Positions 38,401-45,557 of a stretch of 64,000 nucleotides of DNA are shown here, one piece after another. The notes below the pieces were generated by a model. It saw only the letters and a program-made list of their open reading frames with translations, searched no databases and was not told the DNA's origin. The translations under genes and the position numbers were made by a program. This DNA is from Bombyx mori. Taxonomy: Eukaryota; Arthropoda; Insecta; Lepidoptera; Bombycidae. The stretch is taken from the NCBI RefSeq assembly GCF_030269925.1, contig NC_085117.1:11408731-11472730 (forward strand), in the 5' to 3' direction. Every line of letters starts with the position of its first letter. Position 1 is the first letter of the stretch.

Positions 38401-41400
38401 AGTAGCTCTGTACAAGGAAGCACCGCCTGTCACAAGACATTCTAATCATTCGGTTGATTTGCCTGTCGATCAGGTAACGGGTGTATGTTACACTTTCAAA
38501 TATAATTCAACCGCTTAGGGCTTTGTGGTGCAGCCTGAATGTCTAAATGCATGCTCCGGCGGATTTGATATGCTACATTAATGATTTTTTTTAATTAATA
38601 TAAATTCCGCAATTATTTTATAACTTGCAACCCTGTGATTTACAAAGTTTGCTTTTCAATAACTTAACCTTCAACGTTTTCGCTTTTAAGATTTCCTACA
38701 TTAAAAGCATGTTGCCTTAGTTTTAGGAATTGTGCATTTTGTTTGTGCTGATTTTTTAATTAGTTCATTGCAAATACATTTTTTTACTACCAAAAAAAAC
38801 AGGCTGTTCCAATCGGCACGAAGCTTCAACTACGCGCACGGATTAATCCCGACTCAGCGTGGCGGCACATCAAACTGCTGGAGGTAGCCGTGTCTCCTGA
38901 CCCTGACAGACCTCACGCACCCGGATCCGTTTTGCTCGTTAAAGACGGGTACGTGCCATTGACATGATAAAAAAACCGAACCATTCCCACAAATCAAAAC
39001 AGCAATAACAAAGTCAGTTCAAGAGTAGAGTTTTTAGTAGAAATTCGAATAAAACTCTCGGTGTGTTTTCTAATACATTAAACATCAGTAATATTCAATA
39101 TTCCACATTTAACAATAGATAGCTTGTCTGCCTATTGTTAATAAGGTCACTGAAGCCCATGGACAACACAACGGGAACATCGCCCTCAGACAAATGGCGG
39201 AAGGTCGGTTTTTTTAAGGCAACATTGTCATGGCTTTCCTTTTTTTCTTTTGAGAACCACATATTAAGAAGCTTAAGAATAATAGGGCTCCGTTATGTCT
39301 TTGACATCCATGTATTATGATAGTATTTTTAATGGCTACCATGATGGCAGCAATGGTTTTTTTAATGCACTTCAAACTATTTTAAAACACAATAATTGTC
39401 GATTAAGCAATCTCAAAATTTTTCAAGACTCTGATGACTTTTTTTTTTAATTTAAAATCTATGACAATGTATACGAAACATATTTGTTGTTATTCGCGTA
39501 ATAGATGCCGCAATCGGGATTTCGCTTCGATAATCCCGCATCAACCAGCGCGCTACCGGGAGCGACATAACGAAGTATTCTTGGACTTTGAAGCTTTCCT
39601 GCTGGCTTCTATGAAGGAGCGCTCAACGTTATGGATACACTCGCAGATAAAAGCCTGCATGGACGCCGCAGACTGCCAACCAGACTACTGCCTCGACCTA
39701 TTTGAACCATCAGGTTTCGTACATGGTATTTTCTTTAATGGGCTACTAGTATTAAATAATCATAACAAATCCGTAGACCCCTACCAAATTTCCAGTTTGT
39801 TAATAATAAACTTGAATAGTAAATTTACCTAACTTAGACGGTTTTTTATGAGTGATTGCGGCAACACTGCCATTATTTATTTAACATTTTTTTCTAACCA
39901 TAAATATAGACAGTAAACGGTTATATTTGGATAAGTAATGGGTAAAAGTTGGGACTATCAAAAATATCATTGAAATATTTCCTAGAAGGTACCTTATGAA
40001 GAGCACGTATAAAATACCTTATAAATAAATCACAAAAAAAGAAGAAAGCAACATAGACACTTAATTGTGAATATTTAAAATGTCAATCAAACAAAATAGT
40101 GATACCAACTCAAGCTAACATTTAGATAATGCACTTATATGCAAATTACTTACTATCTTTAGAACATACCTAATGTCATTCCGACTAATGAATTTAATAA
40201 GATTTACCGTTCGGAGAAGTATGCCAATAATGTAAAGATGTTATAAAATAAACCGCTAACGATCACATACCAATTGTTTTTTTTTTTATGATTGAAAGTT
40301 TACTGGTGGCCCGAAGGCCTTTCCAGTTTCACCAGGACAGGTGGGCGAGCAAAGGCTCAGCCAAGAGGGGTGGGATTTGCTAACAACTGCCCGAGCGCCT
40401 CCGAAGGAGACCTAACAACTCAAGAGCAATTGTTTCGCGAATGAATCTACTACCGGATCGGAATCGCGACCCGCTGAGAAGATCCGGCGAGAAACTCAGC
40501 GGGCTGATGCATGGGTTAGGTTGCACGTCGACCTCTTTGTCGAGTTCGACGAGTACGGTTACCGGGGTCCCTAAGCCTGCCCCTAGTATTAGAGCTGAAG
40601 GCATCTAATGCAAAGGTTATTGGATCTGATGGATCCGTAAGGACGTGTCTAGGGCGTCGACGGTGACTGGCTCCTGCATGATCAGGATTCGGGGAGTAGT
40701 CAGCGGCGGCAACGATAAGGCGATTATCATGACGCATAGCCTTATCGAAGTATCGTTCCGACGCTGACTTCATGTATTTCCGAATTGATTCGAGGCCCAG
40801 GTCGTCGTGTAGGTCAACGTTCCTCACGAACCACGGAGCCCCGACAGCTAACCTGCAAAAGCGGGATTGTAGGGATTGGAGGGTGTCTATGTGTGTGCGG
40901 GCCGCGTGAGCGAACACCACACTCGCGTAAGTCATGACGGGCCTTATGCAAGTTTTGTAAAGTGTCACCTTGTTCCGAAGGGACATTTTACTCCGCTTAC
41001 AGATCATGGGGTAGAGTCTACCGAGAATAAACGCGGCACGGTCACGGACTGATTTTATATGCGGGCGGAATGTCATCGATGCATCCAGGGTAACGCCCAG
41101 GTACTTGACCTTCCTGGCCCAGGGTATGGGTTGTCTAAAGAGAGTAATCGGGGGTGTGAGATTCCTCCTCCTAATCCGGGAGGAAATCCGTGTGGAGCTT
41201 CCCCTCTGAAATAGCACCGCAGTACTTTTCGCTGGGTTGATGTCTATGCGCCATTTTCGGAACCACTGTCCTAGGGCTAGGGCTGCGCTCTGAAGCTTCT
41301 TCGCGATTAGGGACTTATTTCTACTAGAATAGTAAACAGTCGTGTCGTCGGCGAATAAAGCTAAATGGGTCGGCGGCGACCGGGGAATATCGTTAACGAA

Positions 41401-43358
41401 TAAGCTAAATAGGAGGGGTGAGAGGACAGAGCCTTGCGGGACTCCAGCTGTGAGAGGTCGTGGGGAGGAGCGGGTTCCCTCGACTCGATATCGAAAAGAG
41501 CGGTTCGACAAGAAGTCCCGTATGATGAGCACGAGACTATCCGGCACGCCCATGTTGAATAGTTTGAAAATCAAACCATTGTGCCAGACTTTGTCGAACG
41601 CTTTTGCGACGTCGAAGAAGAGAGCTCCCGTGTATAACGGTTTTGGTCGATTAAGCCCCACAAGAATGTGCTCCGTGAGGCGGTGCACCTGTTGAACGCA
41701 TGAGTGATTTGTACGGAATCCGAATTGTTCATCGATAAGAATGCCCTTGGATGAGACGAAGTCTCTGAGGCGTTTGTAGAGCAGACGCTCATACAGTTTG
41801 CCTAGAGACATGAGGAGGCTAATCGGGCGGTAGCTCGTCGGATGATTTTTTGGTTTACCGGGTTTATGTATGCCGATAACGTCCGCTTCTTTCCACACCG
41901 CGGGAAAGATACAGTTCGCCATAGCGGCATTGAAAATAGATGCCAACATCACGATGAGTTGGACGGGTAGAAGTTTAATAACGCGGTTGGATATACCGTC
42001 GGAACCGGGAGCCTTGCGAGGACGTAGGTCTTTGATCAAGTCTTTAACTTCCATCGGGGTGACGGGTGGTAACGCATCAGAGGGTGGCAAGGAGGCTCTG
42101 CGTTCTACCTCACTGTCTACTAATTCTACATGAACAGGGTCCACGGATTGAGTGCTGGGCGTGCACTGGGTTTGCAATGTATCGGCACATACCAATTGTA
42201 TTATCTACCGGCGCCTATGAATTTCGGCGGCGAGGGAATGTGGGAAGCGACTGCTAGTTGCCATGCCGTAATATTGCGCGAAATATGAACATGAAAATAC
42301 AACAAGAATTTCTGCATAATTTACTGGATGTTTTTTTGGTTACAACTTTTTTCGTTTCGTGTTTGCTTTTAATTCATTCTCGTTTTGGCACAGGGAACGC
42401 CTTTGAAATTTGCATTTCATCGAACCATTGAATGCAAAATTCTAATAATCACTTTAAAATTCAACGCTGTAATTTCATTTGTGGGCTTCGATACCAGATT
42501 ATCCTTGCATCAACCATGAGATCGTCTGATTATTATTATTAAAAAAACTAATACCTCCTTTCAGGCCACGGAAGAAAAAGAAGGTCACTGCCGGAAACGC
42601 ATAACGCTACACACGCAGCGCTAGTCAACGACAACTCGACAACGCCCTTCACGAGATTCAAGGAGAATCTAGAATACACAGTGGTCATGCCCGGAGAACT
42701 CTTTCATAGGACCCCTGTTGAAGCCACCTGTGCCACTTCGATGATGGTCGCCGTAGCACTCGGTGCACTGCTCTTCATGTCTGCATTACTAGTAAGTTAT
42801 TCGCGGCAAGAAATTATTTATCATCATAGTTGTAACCGTACTCTAATAGACATTTTTTTTTAAACTACCCAGACTTTCTCCTAAGTGTTTTGCGGCTACC
42901 GGAATCCTTGGACAATGTAACTAATTATAGTTATAGGTATTAACCAAAGAGAACTTAATACGCTTTACGATCAATAATTACACAAATTCATAAAATTTTA
43001 TATTTGTGATTATTTTATTACAACACACGACATTTCTTTTCGTTGAAGTTATCAGTGAAAACAATTATACTAACAATTACAAAAATAGTATACGACACAG
43101 AGGTCGATGACAGTTACTCAAATAAAACGATTTTAAACGCTAATAGGTTATGGGCATATTTAATGGAATAAAGTATTTAGACATTTTTATTTTTATATCT
43201 TACAGATGTGTTACTTAGCCACAAAATTAAATTCTACTTTATTGAAGAACAACAACCTTCAATCGCCAACCGGTAAAGGATTTGAACAGATTTTAAGGGA
43301 GCTGGCACACCATTCCTTACCGGATACGGGTTATACAGGACGGCCTACTGTACAATAG
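20424..43358 (+). CDS. ZP-domain transmembrane apical matrix protein, nine coding exons, complete
   Basis: Exons: 20424-20465, 31009-31039, 32872-33107, 36894-37030, 38341-38473, 38803-38948, 39505-39713, 42565-42791, 43206-43358. All introns are GT-AG, phases agree, and the sum is 438 codons (437 residues). Order: signal peptide (MTRAGHCALVLLIL then TQTALG, likely cut before QDYD); a ZP domain from about residue 28, with ZP-N cysteines at 30, 73, 97 and 130 and ZP-C cysteines at 243, 293, 299 and 304; a furin-type site RKRR (315-318); one membrane span (about 371-390); and a tail of about 45 residues ending TGRPTVQ. This is the normal plan of insect cuticle/apical-matrix ZP proteins, which are released by furin-like proteases and polymerise between epidermis or trachea and cuticle. 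Phrases such as VWFPQFPG and GVVEETPGRLEYEVALYKEA look strongly conserved. Length and layout recall Drosophila Piopio/Papillote; I am not certain which, so no symbol is given. Intron 1 is 10.5 kb; intron 7 holds a full insertion of a LINE. Confidence 0.9.
20537..20832 (+). mobile_element. Non-autonomous Helitron-like element in ZP intron 1
   Basis: Starts TCTATCTATACATATATAAA and ends TCTGCCGGGTCAGCTAG|T. Same family as 12535-12791, 58173-58819 and 63099-63401, about 296 bp. No target duplication is expected for Helitrons, and none is seen. Confidence 0.8.
20833..21597. other. AT-rich intron 1 sequence
   Basis: Nothing supported; the short minus-strand frame 20999-21190 is low-complexity. 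Confidence 0.45.
21598..21838 (+). repeat. SINE 3' part (Bm1-type) in ZP intron 1
   Basis: Begins TTACTGGTGGTAGGACCTCT and ends GCAATAAAAAAAA. Sense orientation relative to the gene; lacks the head. Confidence 0.88.
21839..24208. other. AT-rich intron 1 sequence
   Basis: A weak LINE-like phrase at 22085-22170. The frame at 22468-22713 has no recognisable domain. Otherwise nothing supported. Confidence 0.4.
24209..24420 (+). repeat. SINE copy, truncated at both ends
   Basis: TGCAAAATCATAATTTGCGT, then AATTACTGGTGGTAGGACCT. It keeps a little of the segment upstream of the usual boundary and stops at GTTGTAGATA, losing the 3' end and A-tail. Sense orientation in ZP intron 1. Confidence 0.8.
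25026..25707 (-). mobile_element. 5'-truncated LINE insertion with 12-bp target duplication
   Basis: The minus strand encodes 161 residues of a LINE C-terminus (25205-25690), starting MTYASVVFAHAARTYIDTL. It is nearly identical to the end of the 559-codon ORF at 40516-42195. The similarity continues through the 3' untranslated part and stops abruptly near 25707. The 12-mer TTTTTTGTTGCT occurs at 25014-25025 and again at 25708-25719, exactly flanking the element, which fits a target-site duplication. It is a recent, dead-on-arrival copy in ZP intron 1. Confidence 0.88.
25720..26903. other. Intron 1 sequence, no feature recognised
   Basis: The minus-strand frame at 25699-26079 begins in the LINE and its target duplication and continues into intron DNA, so it is not a gene. 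Nothing else supported. Confidence 0.45.
26904..27240. repeat. 337-bp segment bounded by 17-bp inverted repeats
   Basis: GGAACGAAGTTCCTTAT at 26904-26920 is found inverted as ATAAGGAACTTCGTTCC at 27224-27240. Each end is itself partly palindromic (GGAACGAAGTTCC). Related GTCGTGGGACACC and CGTCGTCCC lie beside the two ends. It could be a small TIR element; no target duplication was recognised. Confidence 0.45.
27241..28139. other. Intron 1 sequence, no feature recognised
   Basis: Short frames on both strands (27527-27881) lack domains. Nothing supported. Confidence 0.4.
28140..28625 (-). repeat. Decayed LINE fragment
   Basis: Contains GTGGGATTTCCTAAG, CTAATAACTCAAAAACAGCT, GGATCTACTACCGGATCGGA and ATCGCGATCCACTGAAAAGA, all in the same order as the LINE 3' part at 40370-40500. 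Reading frames are broken. Confidence 0.65.
28626..29754. other. AT-rich intron 1 sequence
   Basis: Nothing supported. Confidence 0.4.
29755..29972 (+). mobile_element. Helitron-like element, second family
   Basis: Runs from TCACTACATAGTATAAATC to GCGAGGGCGGGTCGCTAG|T, with the inner phrase AAAACTACGCAACGGATTTT common to lepidopteran Helitrons. The 3' end has a short hairpin (GCGAAGC) before CTAG. Non-autonomous, in ZP intron 1. Confidence 0.65.
29973..31008. other. End of ZP intron 1
   Basis: No gene or repeat family named. A pyrimidine-rich strip at 30060-30200 carries no exon signature. The acceptor TTGCAG ends at 31008. Confidence 0.45.
31436..31610 (-). repeat. LINE coding remnant in ZP intron 2
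   Basis: CTAAAAGCACTGAGAGTTGA followed by TCAGGAGGATCCCATAGG resembles the block at 14595-14620 and 57340-57370, and the downstream AGGTTATCGTGCCGTATCAC resembles 40720-40745. Frames are broken. Confidence 0.5.
32213..32560 (-). repeat. LINE 3' remnant in ZP intron 2
   Basis: AGCCCTAGCAAGAACAATG, ACCACGGGATCGGAATCACG and ACCCACTGAAAAGATTCGGC repeat the order seen at 40440-40500 and 57165-57240. Decayed. Confidence 0.6.
33134..33362. repeat. Large inverted repeat (69-bp arms, 91-bp spacer) in ZP intron 3
   Basis: The left arm (33134-33202) and the right arm (33294-33362) are reverse complements at 67 of 69 positions. The structure starts 26 bp after the exon 3 donor at 33108. In the pre-mRNA it would fold into a long, nearly perfect stem. 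The spacer starts with the end of a minus-oriented Helitron-like element, so the structure probably arose during transposition or repair. No coding content. Confidence 0.85.
33206..33293 (-). mobile_element. Helitron-like 3' end fragment inside the hairpin spacer
   Basis: On the minus strand the sequence ends GCCCAGCGAAGCGGACGGGC followed by TATAGCTAG|T, with a GC-rich hairpin before CTAG. The phrase GTCTTTGTATGTG..AAATGTTTGTAAAC recurs at 33764-33795, suggesting a second related scrap there. Confidence 0.55.
33377..33622 (+). repeat. SINE 3' part (Bm1-type) in ZP intron 3
   Basis: Starts GCATGGTGGTAGGACCTCTT and ends GCAATAAAAAAAAA. Sense orientation; head absent. Confidence 0.88.
33816..34003 (-). 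pseudogene. Internally deleted pogo/Tigger-type DNA transposon
   Basis: CAGTCAAACCTGGATAAGAG at 33816 is a Tigger-like terminal repeat, preceded by TA, the target of this superfamily. On the minus strand, ATG at 34003 opens MSKQKIKVLSLSDKLKIVNA followed by FESGKSRNEIQREH, which matches the helix-turn-helix N-terminus of pogo/CENP-B-like transposases. The frame stops at 33899 and no DDE catalytic core follows, so most of the transposase is deleted. The other terminal repeat was not found. Non-functional. Confidence 0.75.
34004..35354. other. AT-rich ZP intron 3 sequence
   Basis: A LINE 3' scrap at about 34165-34205 (CTGATGGTAAGTGGTTACCG). Nothing else supported. Confidence 0.4.
35355..35374. 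repeat. Short (TACC)n microsatellite
   Basis: About five TACC units in a row. Confidence 0.8.
35447..35694 (+). repeat. SINE 3' part (Bm1-type) in ZP intron 3
   Basis: Starts ATTACTGGTGGTAGGACCTC and ends GCAATAAAAAAAAAA. Close to consensus; head absent. Confidence 0.88.
35759..35988 (+). repeat. Older SINE 3' part beside the previous copy
   Basis: Starts GACTGGTAGTAGAACCTCTT and ends CATCCACCCAACAA without an A-tail. More diverged than the neighbour 65 bp upstream; same orientation. Confidence 0.8.
36025..36301 (+). mobile_element. Helitron-like element, third family
   Basis: Contains AATCTCGGAAACGGCTCCAA and ends ACGAGCAAAGCTCGATCATC followed by ATCTAG|T. The hairpin CGAGCAAAGCTCG before CTAG is characteristic. 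This sequence type is widespread in Lepidoptera. Non-coding, in ZP intron 3. Confidence 0.7.
36715..36830 (-). repeat. LINE 3' end fragment in ZP intron 3
   Basis: A T-run at 36717-36723 is followed by ATTGCTCTTGTAGGCAGACG and GGGGCAAAGCCAAGCCGTTA, the same end as the LINE at 460-560. It stops about 60 bp before exon 4. Confidence 0.75.
37031..38340. other. ZP intron 4
   Basis: AT-rich intron. The minus-strand frames at 37039-37245 and 38041-38433 are not genes; the latter is antisense to exon 5. Confidence 0.55.
39714..40263. other. ZP intron 7, left part
   Basis: AT-rich intron DNA between the exon 7 donor and the LINE target duplication. No feature seen. Confidence 0.5.
40278..42185 (-). 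mobile_element. 5'-truncated Jockey/CR1-type LINE with perfect 14-bp target duplication
   Basis: The minus-strand ORF (40516-42195, 559 codons counted from a TTG) carries reverse-transcriptase blocks: RPRKAPGSDGISN (58-70), SYRPISLL (121-128), FDVAKAFDKVWH (194-205), TAGVPQGSVLSP (249-260) and catalytic FADD (281-284). It closes with a Cys-poor basic tail. The endonuclease and the first ORF are missing. CACATACCAATTGT occurs at 40264-40277 and 42186-42199, exactly flanking the element, so about the first four residues of the ORF are host DNA. The frame is open throughout and the duplication is perfect, so the insertion is young. It sits in ZP intron 7, antisense to the gene. A shorter sister copy is at 25026-25707. 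Confidence 0.93.
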
Positions 43359-43531
43359 TGATAATTAATTTAATTAAATAATTAAAATATAATACCTATT
43401 TTATTACGAAATTATAACAGATACTATTTTATGAAGAGAAAAAAGTTAAACGAAAAAAGACATGACTATTATTATTAATTTGCCTAATTTACAATTTACG
43501 ACTTTTTTAAATATAGTACTCTTTGTATTGA
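43359..43531 (+). other. 3' untranslated start of the ZP gene
   Basis: AT-rich DNA after the stop codon. ATTAAA-type words are present, but no standard AATAAA occurs before the hAT element begins at 43540. The first AATAAA to the right of that element is at 44796-44801, so the transcript may read into the element. Confidence 0.4.
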
Positions 43532-43539
43532 TTGTCAAC

Positions 43540-44560
43540 TAGGAGTGGGTAATATCGGTTTTGCCGCGTATCGAATCGTATCTATATATCGAGGATCAAT
43601 ATCGGATATTGAATCTATATATTTTCTGAATCTATATATTGATGGATGCTAGTAGATTTTCTCGATTCATGATATTTGAGATTTGAAACGATACGCTGAT
43701 ATAATATCGTAGTAGATATAGATTTAAGTCAACGTTATTCGGTTGGTTTTCTGATATCAATTTATAATATGATTTTAAAGTAATAAAAAGAACATGAAAA
43801 TAAAAATATCAAAAAAACTTTCCTTCATGCTTTTATCAGGCTTAGGACTGGCTACATTATTTTCAGTTTTTAGTATTTTGTATCTTAATTTAAAATTACA
43901 AAATATACCAAAAGAGTGTAGATTTCAAAAGTTTAATAGAAACACAAGAAATAAACTCAATTATTTGGATTCAACTAAAAATAGAAAAATGTGTACTTTA
44001 AAAATCAAACACAAAAAACTTTTAAGTATTTATAAACACTTGTCCAAAAATTGTAGTTCAAGGTCAAAGCGCGTGAAATTAAATTCAACGATGCAAATAG
44101 GCTATACTGCATTCAAGTTAGGGTCGAAAATTGAAACTTCTTTCCTAAATTGTATCCTGCTGATACGCTAAGAATAATCTACAGACATATGGACTTAAAT
44201 ATAAGGTTTACAATTGTATGGATAATGCCTGTTTCTGTTTCATTCATCACATGATATCCCTATCGTGCGCTCACTCACTCTGGCCGATTCGATACGAACC
44301 AAACGAATATTGCTGATATTAACGAATCGGTACGATATGCCGATGCGCATCACATCGAGTAATATCGTGTATCGGCTGATATCGTTATATAGATTTCGAT
44401 TCACGAATCGGTACGATATGCCGATGCGCATCACATCGAGCAATATCGTGTATCGGCCGATATCGATATATAGATTTCGTGCGGGGCGATATCGGATTCA
44501 ACGATATTGCTGCGATATATAGATATTGAATCTAGATACGATTTATATCGCCCACTCCTA
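43540..44560. mobile_element. hAT-type non-autonomous element, 1,021 bp, with 8-bp target duplication
   Basis: The ends are TAGGAGTGGG (43540-43549) and CCCACTCCTA (44551-44560), perfect 10-bp inverted repeats continuing as imperfect ATATCG-rich arms. The 8-mer TTGTCAAC flanks both ends (43532-43539 and 44561-44568). Short TIRs beginning TAGGRG/CAGGGG plus 8-bp duplications define the hAT superfamily. Near the right end an 81-bp unit is repeated in tandem (44322-44402 and 44403-44483), and the subterminal DNA is full of short ATATCG/CGATAT words, possible transposase binding sites. No hAT transposase (DDE or dimerisation region) is encoded. It lies 180 bp after the ZP stop codon. Confidence 0.85.
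43794..44171 (+). CDS. Unidentified 125-codon ORF inside the hAT element
   Basis: The frame begins MKIKISKKLSFMLLSGLGLA and continues hydrophobic for about 34 residues, like a signal anchor. A Lys/Arg/Asn-rich part with scattered cysteines (near KECRF, KMCTLK, KNCSSR) follows, ending FLNCILLIR. I recognise no family. It is open across most of the element interior, which is unusual in such AT-rich DNA, but high A content also lowers the chance of stop-free Lys/Asn frames being meaningful. It could be a captured host fragment or a transposase-derived remnant. Function unknown; may not be expressed. Confidence 0.3.
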   Translation: MKIKISKKLSFMLLSGLGLATLFSVFSILYLNLKLQNIPKECRFQKFNRNTRNKLNYLDSTKNRKMCTLKIKHKKLLSIYKHLSKNCSSRSKRVKLNSTMQIGYTAFKLGSKIETSFLNCILLIR

Positions 44561-44568
44561 TTGTCAAC

Positions 44569-45557
44569 TAATTCGAAAAGACACACAAATTGATTCGTTC
44601 GTACATTTATCTGCTTATTTAAAGGTATTATAGCAAAAGCTCACGAATTTAATGTTATTTAAGTCCATTAGATTTACAAGGTATTTAGATAATATTAATT
44701 TATTTAAATTAATCTACTTAGAAATAATTAAATAAGTGAACTAGATTATAATTTTAGAAGAACTAAATGTTTTAAGTTGTAACTTATGACTGAAAAATAA
44801 AATTGCAGTTTTGTTTGAGCTTTAAGCAACTCCAATACTTTTTCAGTCATGACTGTCGAGGATTTTAAGAAATAGCAGGCTATTATTAAAATAATTTATT
44901 TGTTTTGGGGATATGAAATAACATCCCAATAAATTATACAACATTTTTAATGTTTTAATGTTTGAAAAAAATTTAATTAAGCTGTGAGATATTATACACC
45001 ACTGTCCGCTGTAATGGCAGCCCCATTTCTTTTAATTTAATACGTATATTATCTATGGCCCTGACCATAGTAGGTACGTAATGACTAATGACTATTCGAA
45101 ATATATGGGAAGTCAAATTGAAAGAAAAACTTCGAGTTTTTTATAAATGTTCAAACATTTGAGGCATGTAAGGTTGGATAGATATTTTATGTAAAATTAT
45201 TAATAAAAAAATAACAACCGAGCTCGCTTTGTCCTTTCCCTCTCTCCGGTCGAGTGGTTCGCGAGACGCTATTTTCTAACTCTCACTCTTTCTAAATCGT
45301 ATCTTCTCTCTAGCCCTAATCTTTCGCGAGTTAAAGTTTACTCTCAACGCGCCTAAAGAAGTTTCACTTCAATAAATTATCTAATTTAATATTAATTATA
45401 AATAATGTTTATGGCATTATCTCTCCTTTCTTATTGTCATTATAATATTTCTGATATTTAAAATACTTACCTACCAGTTTCGTTTACCAGTCACAGGCAT
45501 TTAAATATTGTGCCAAGTGGTGAACTGAGTCGTAAAAGTAATTTTAATTATTTCTAA
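44569..45557. other. Intergenic DNA
   Basis: AT-rich, with AATAAA at 44796-44801 and a pyrimidine-rich, GC-richer strip at 45215-45355. No gene recognised. Confidence 0.45.

Noticed and set aside
38041..38433. 130-codon minus-strand frame
   Set aside because: It is antisense to ZP exon 5 (38341-38473), whose plus-strand translation is conserved in type and joins in phase.
41342..42133. Plus-strand frames of 87-117 codons
   Set aside because: Antisense shadows of the LINE at 40278-42185.
44240..44522. Repetitive frames on both strands in the hAT right arm
   Set aside because: They only translate the 81-bp tandem repeat (RYDMPMRITSS-type words); no independent coding evidence.
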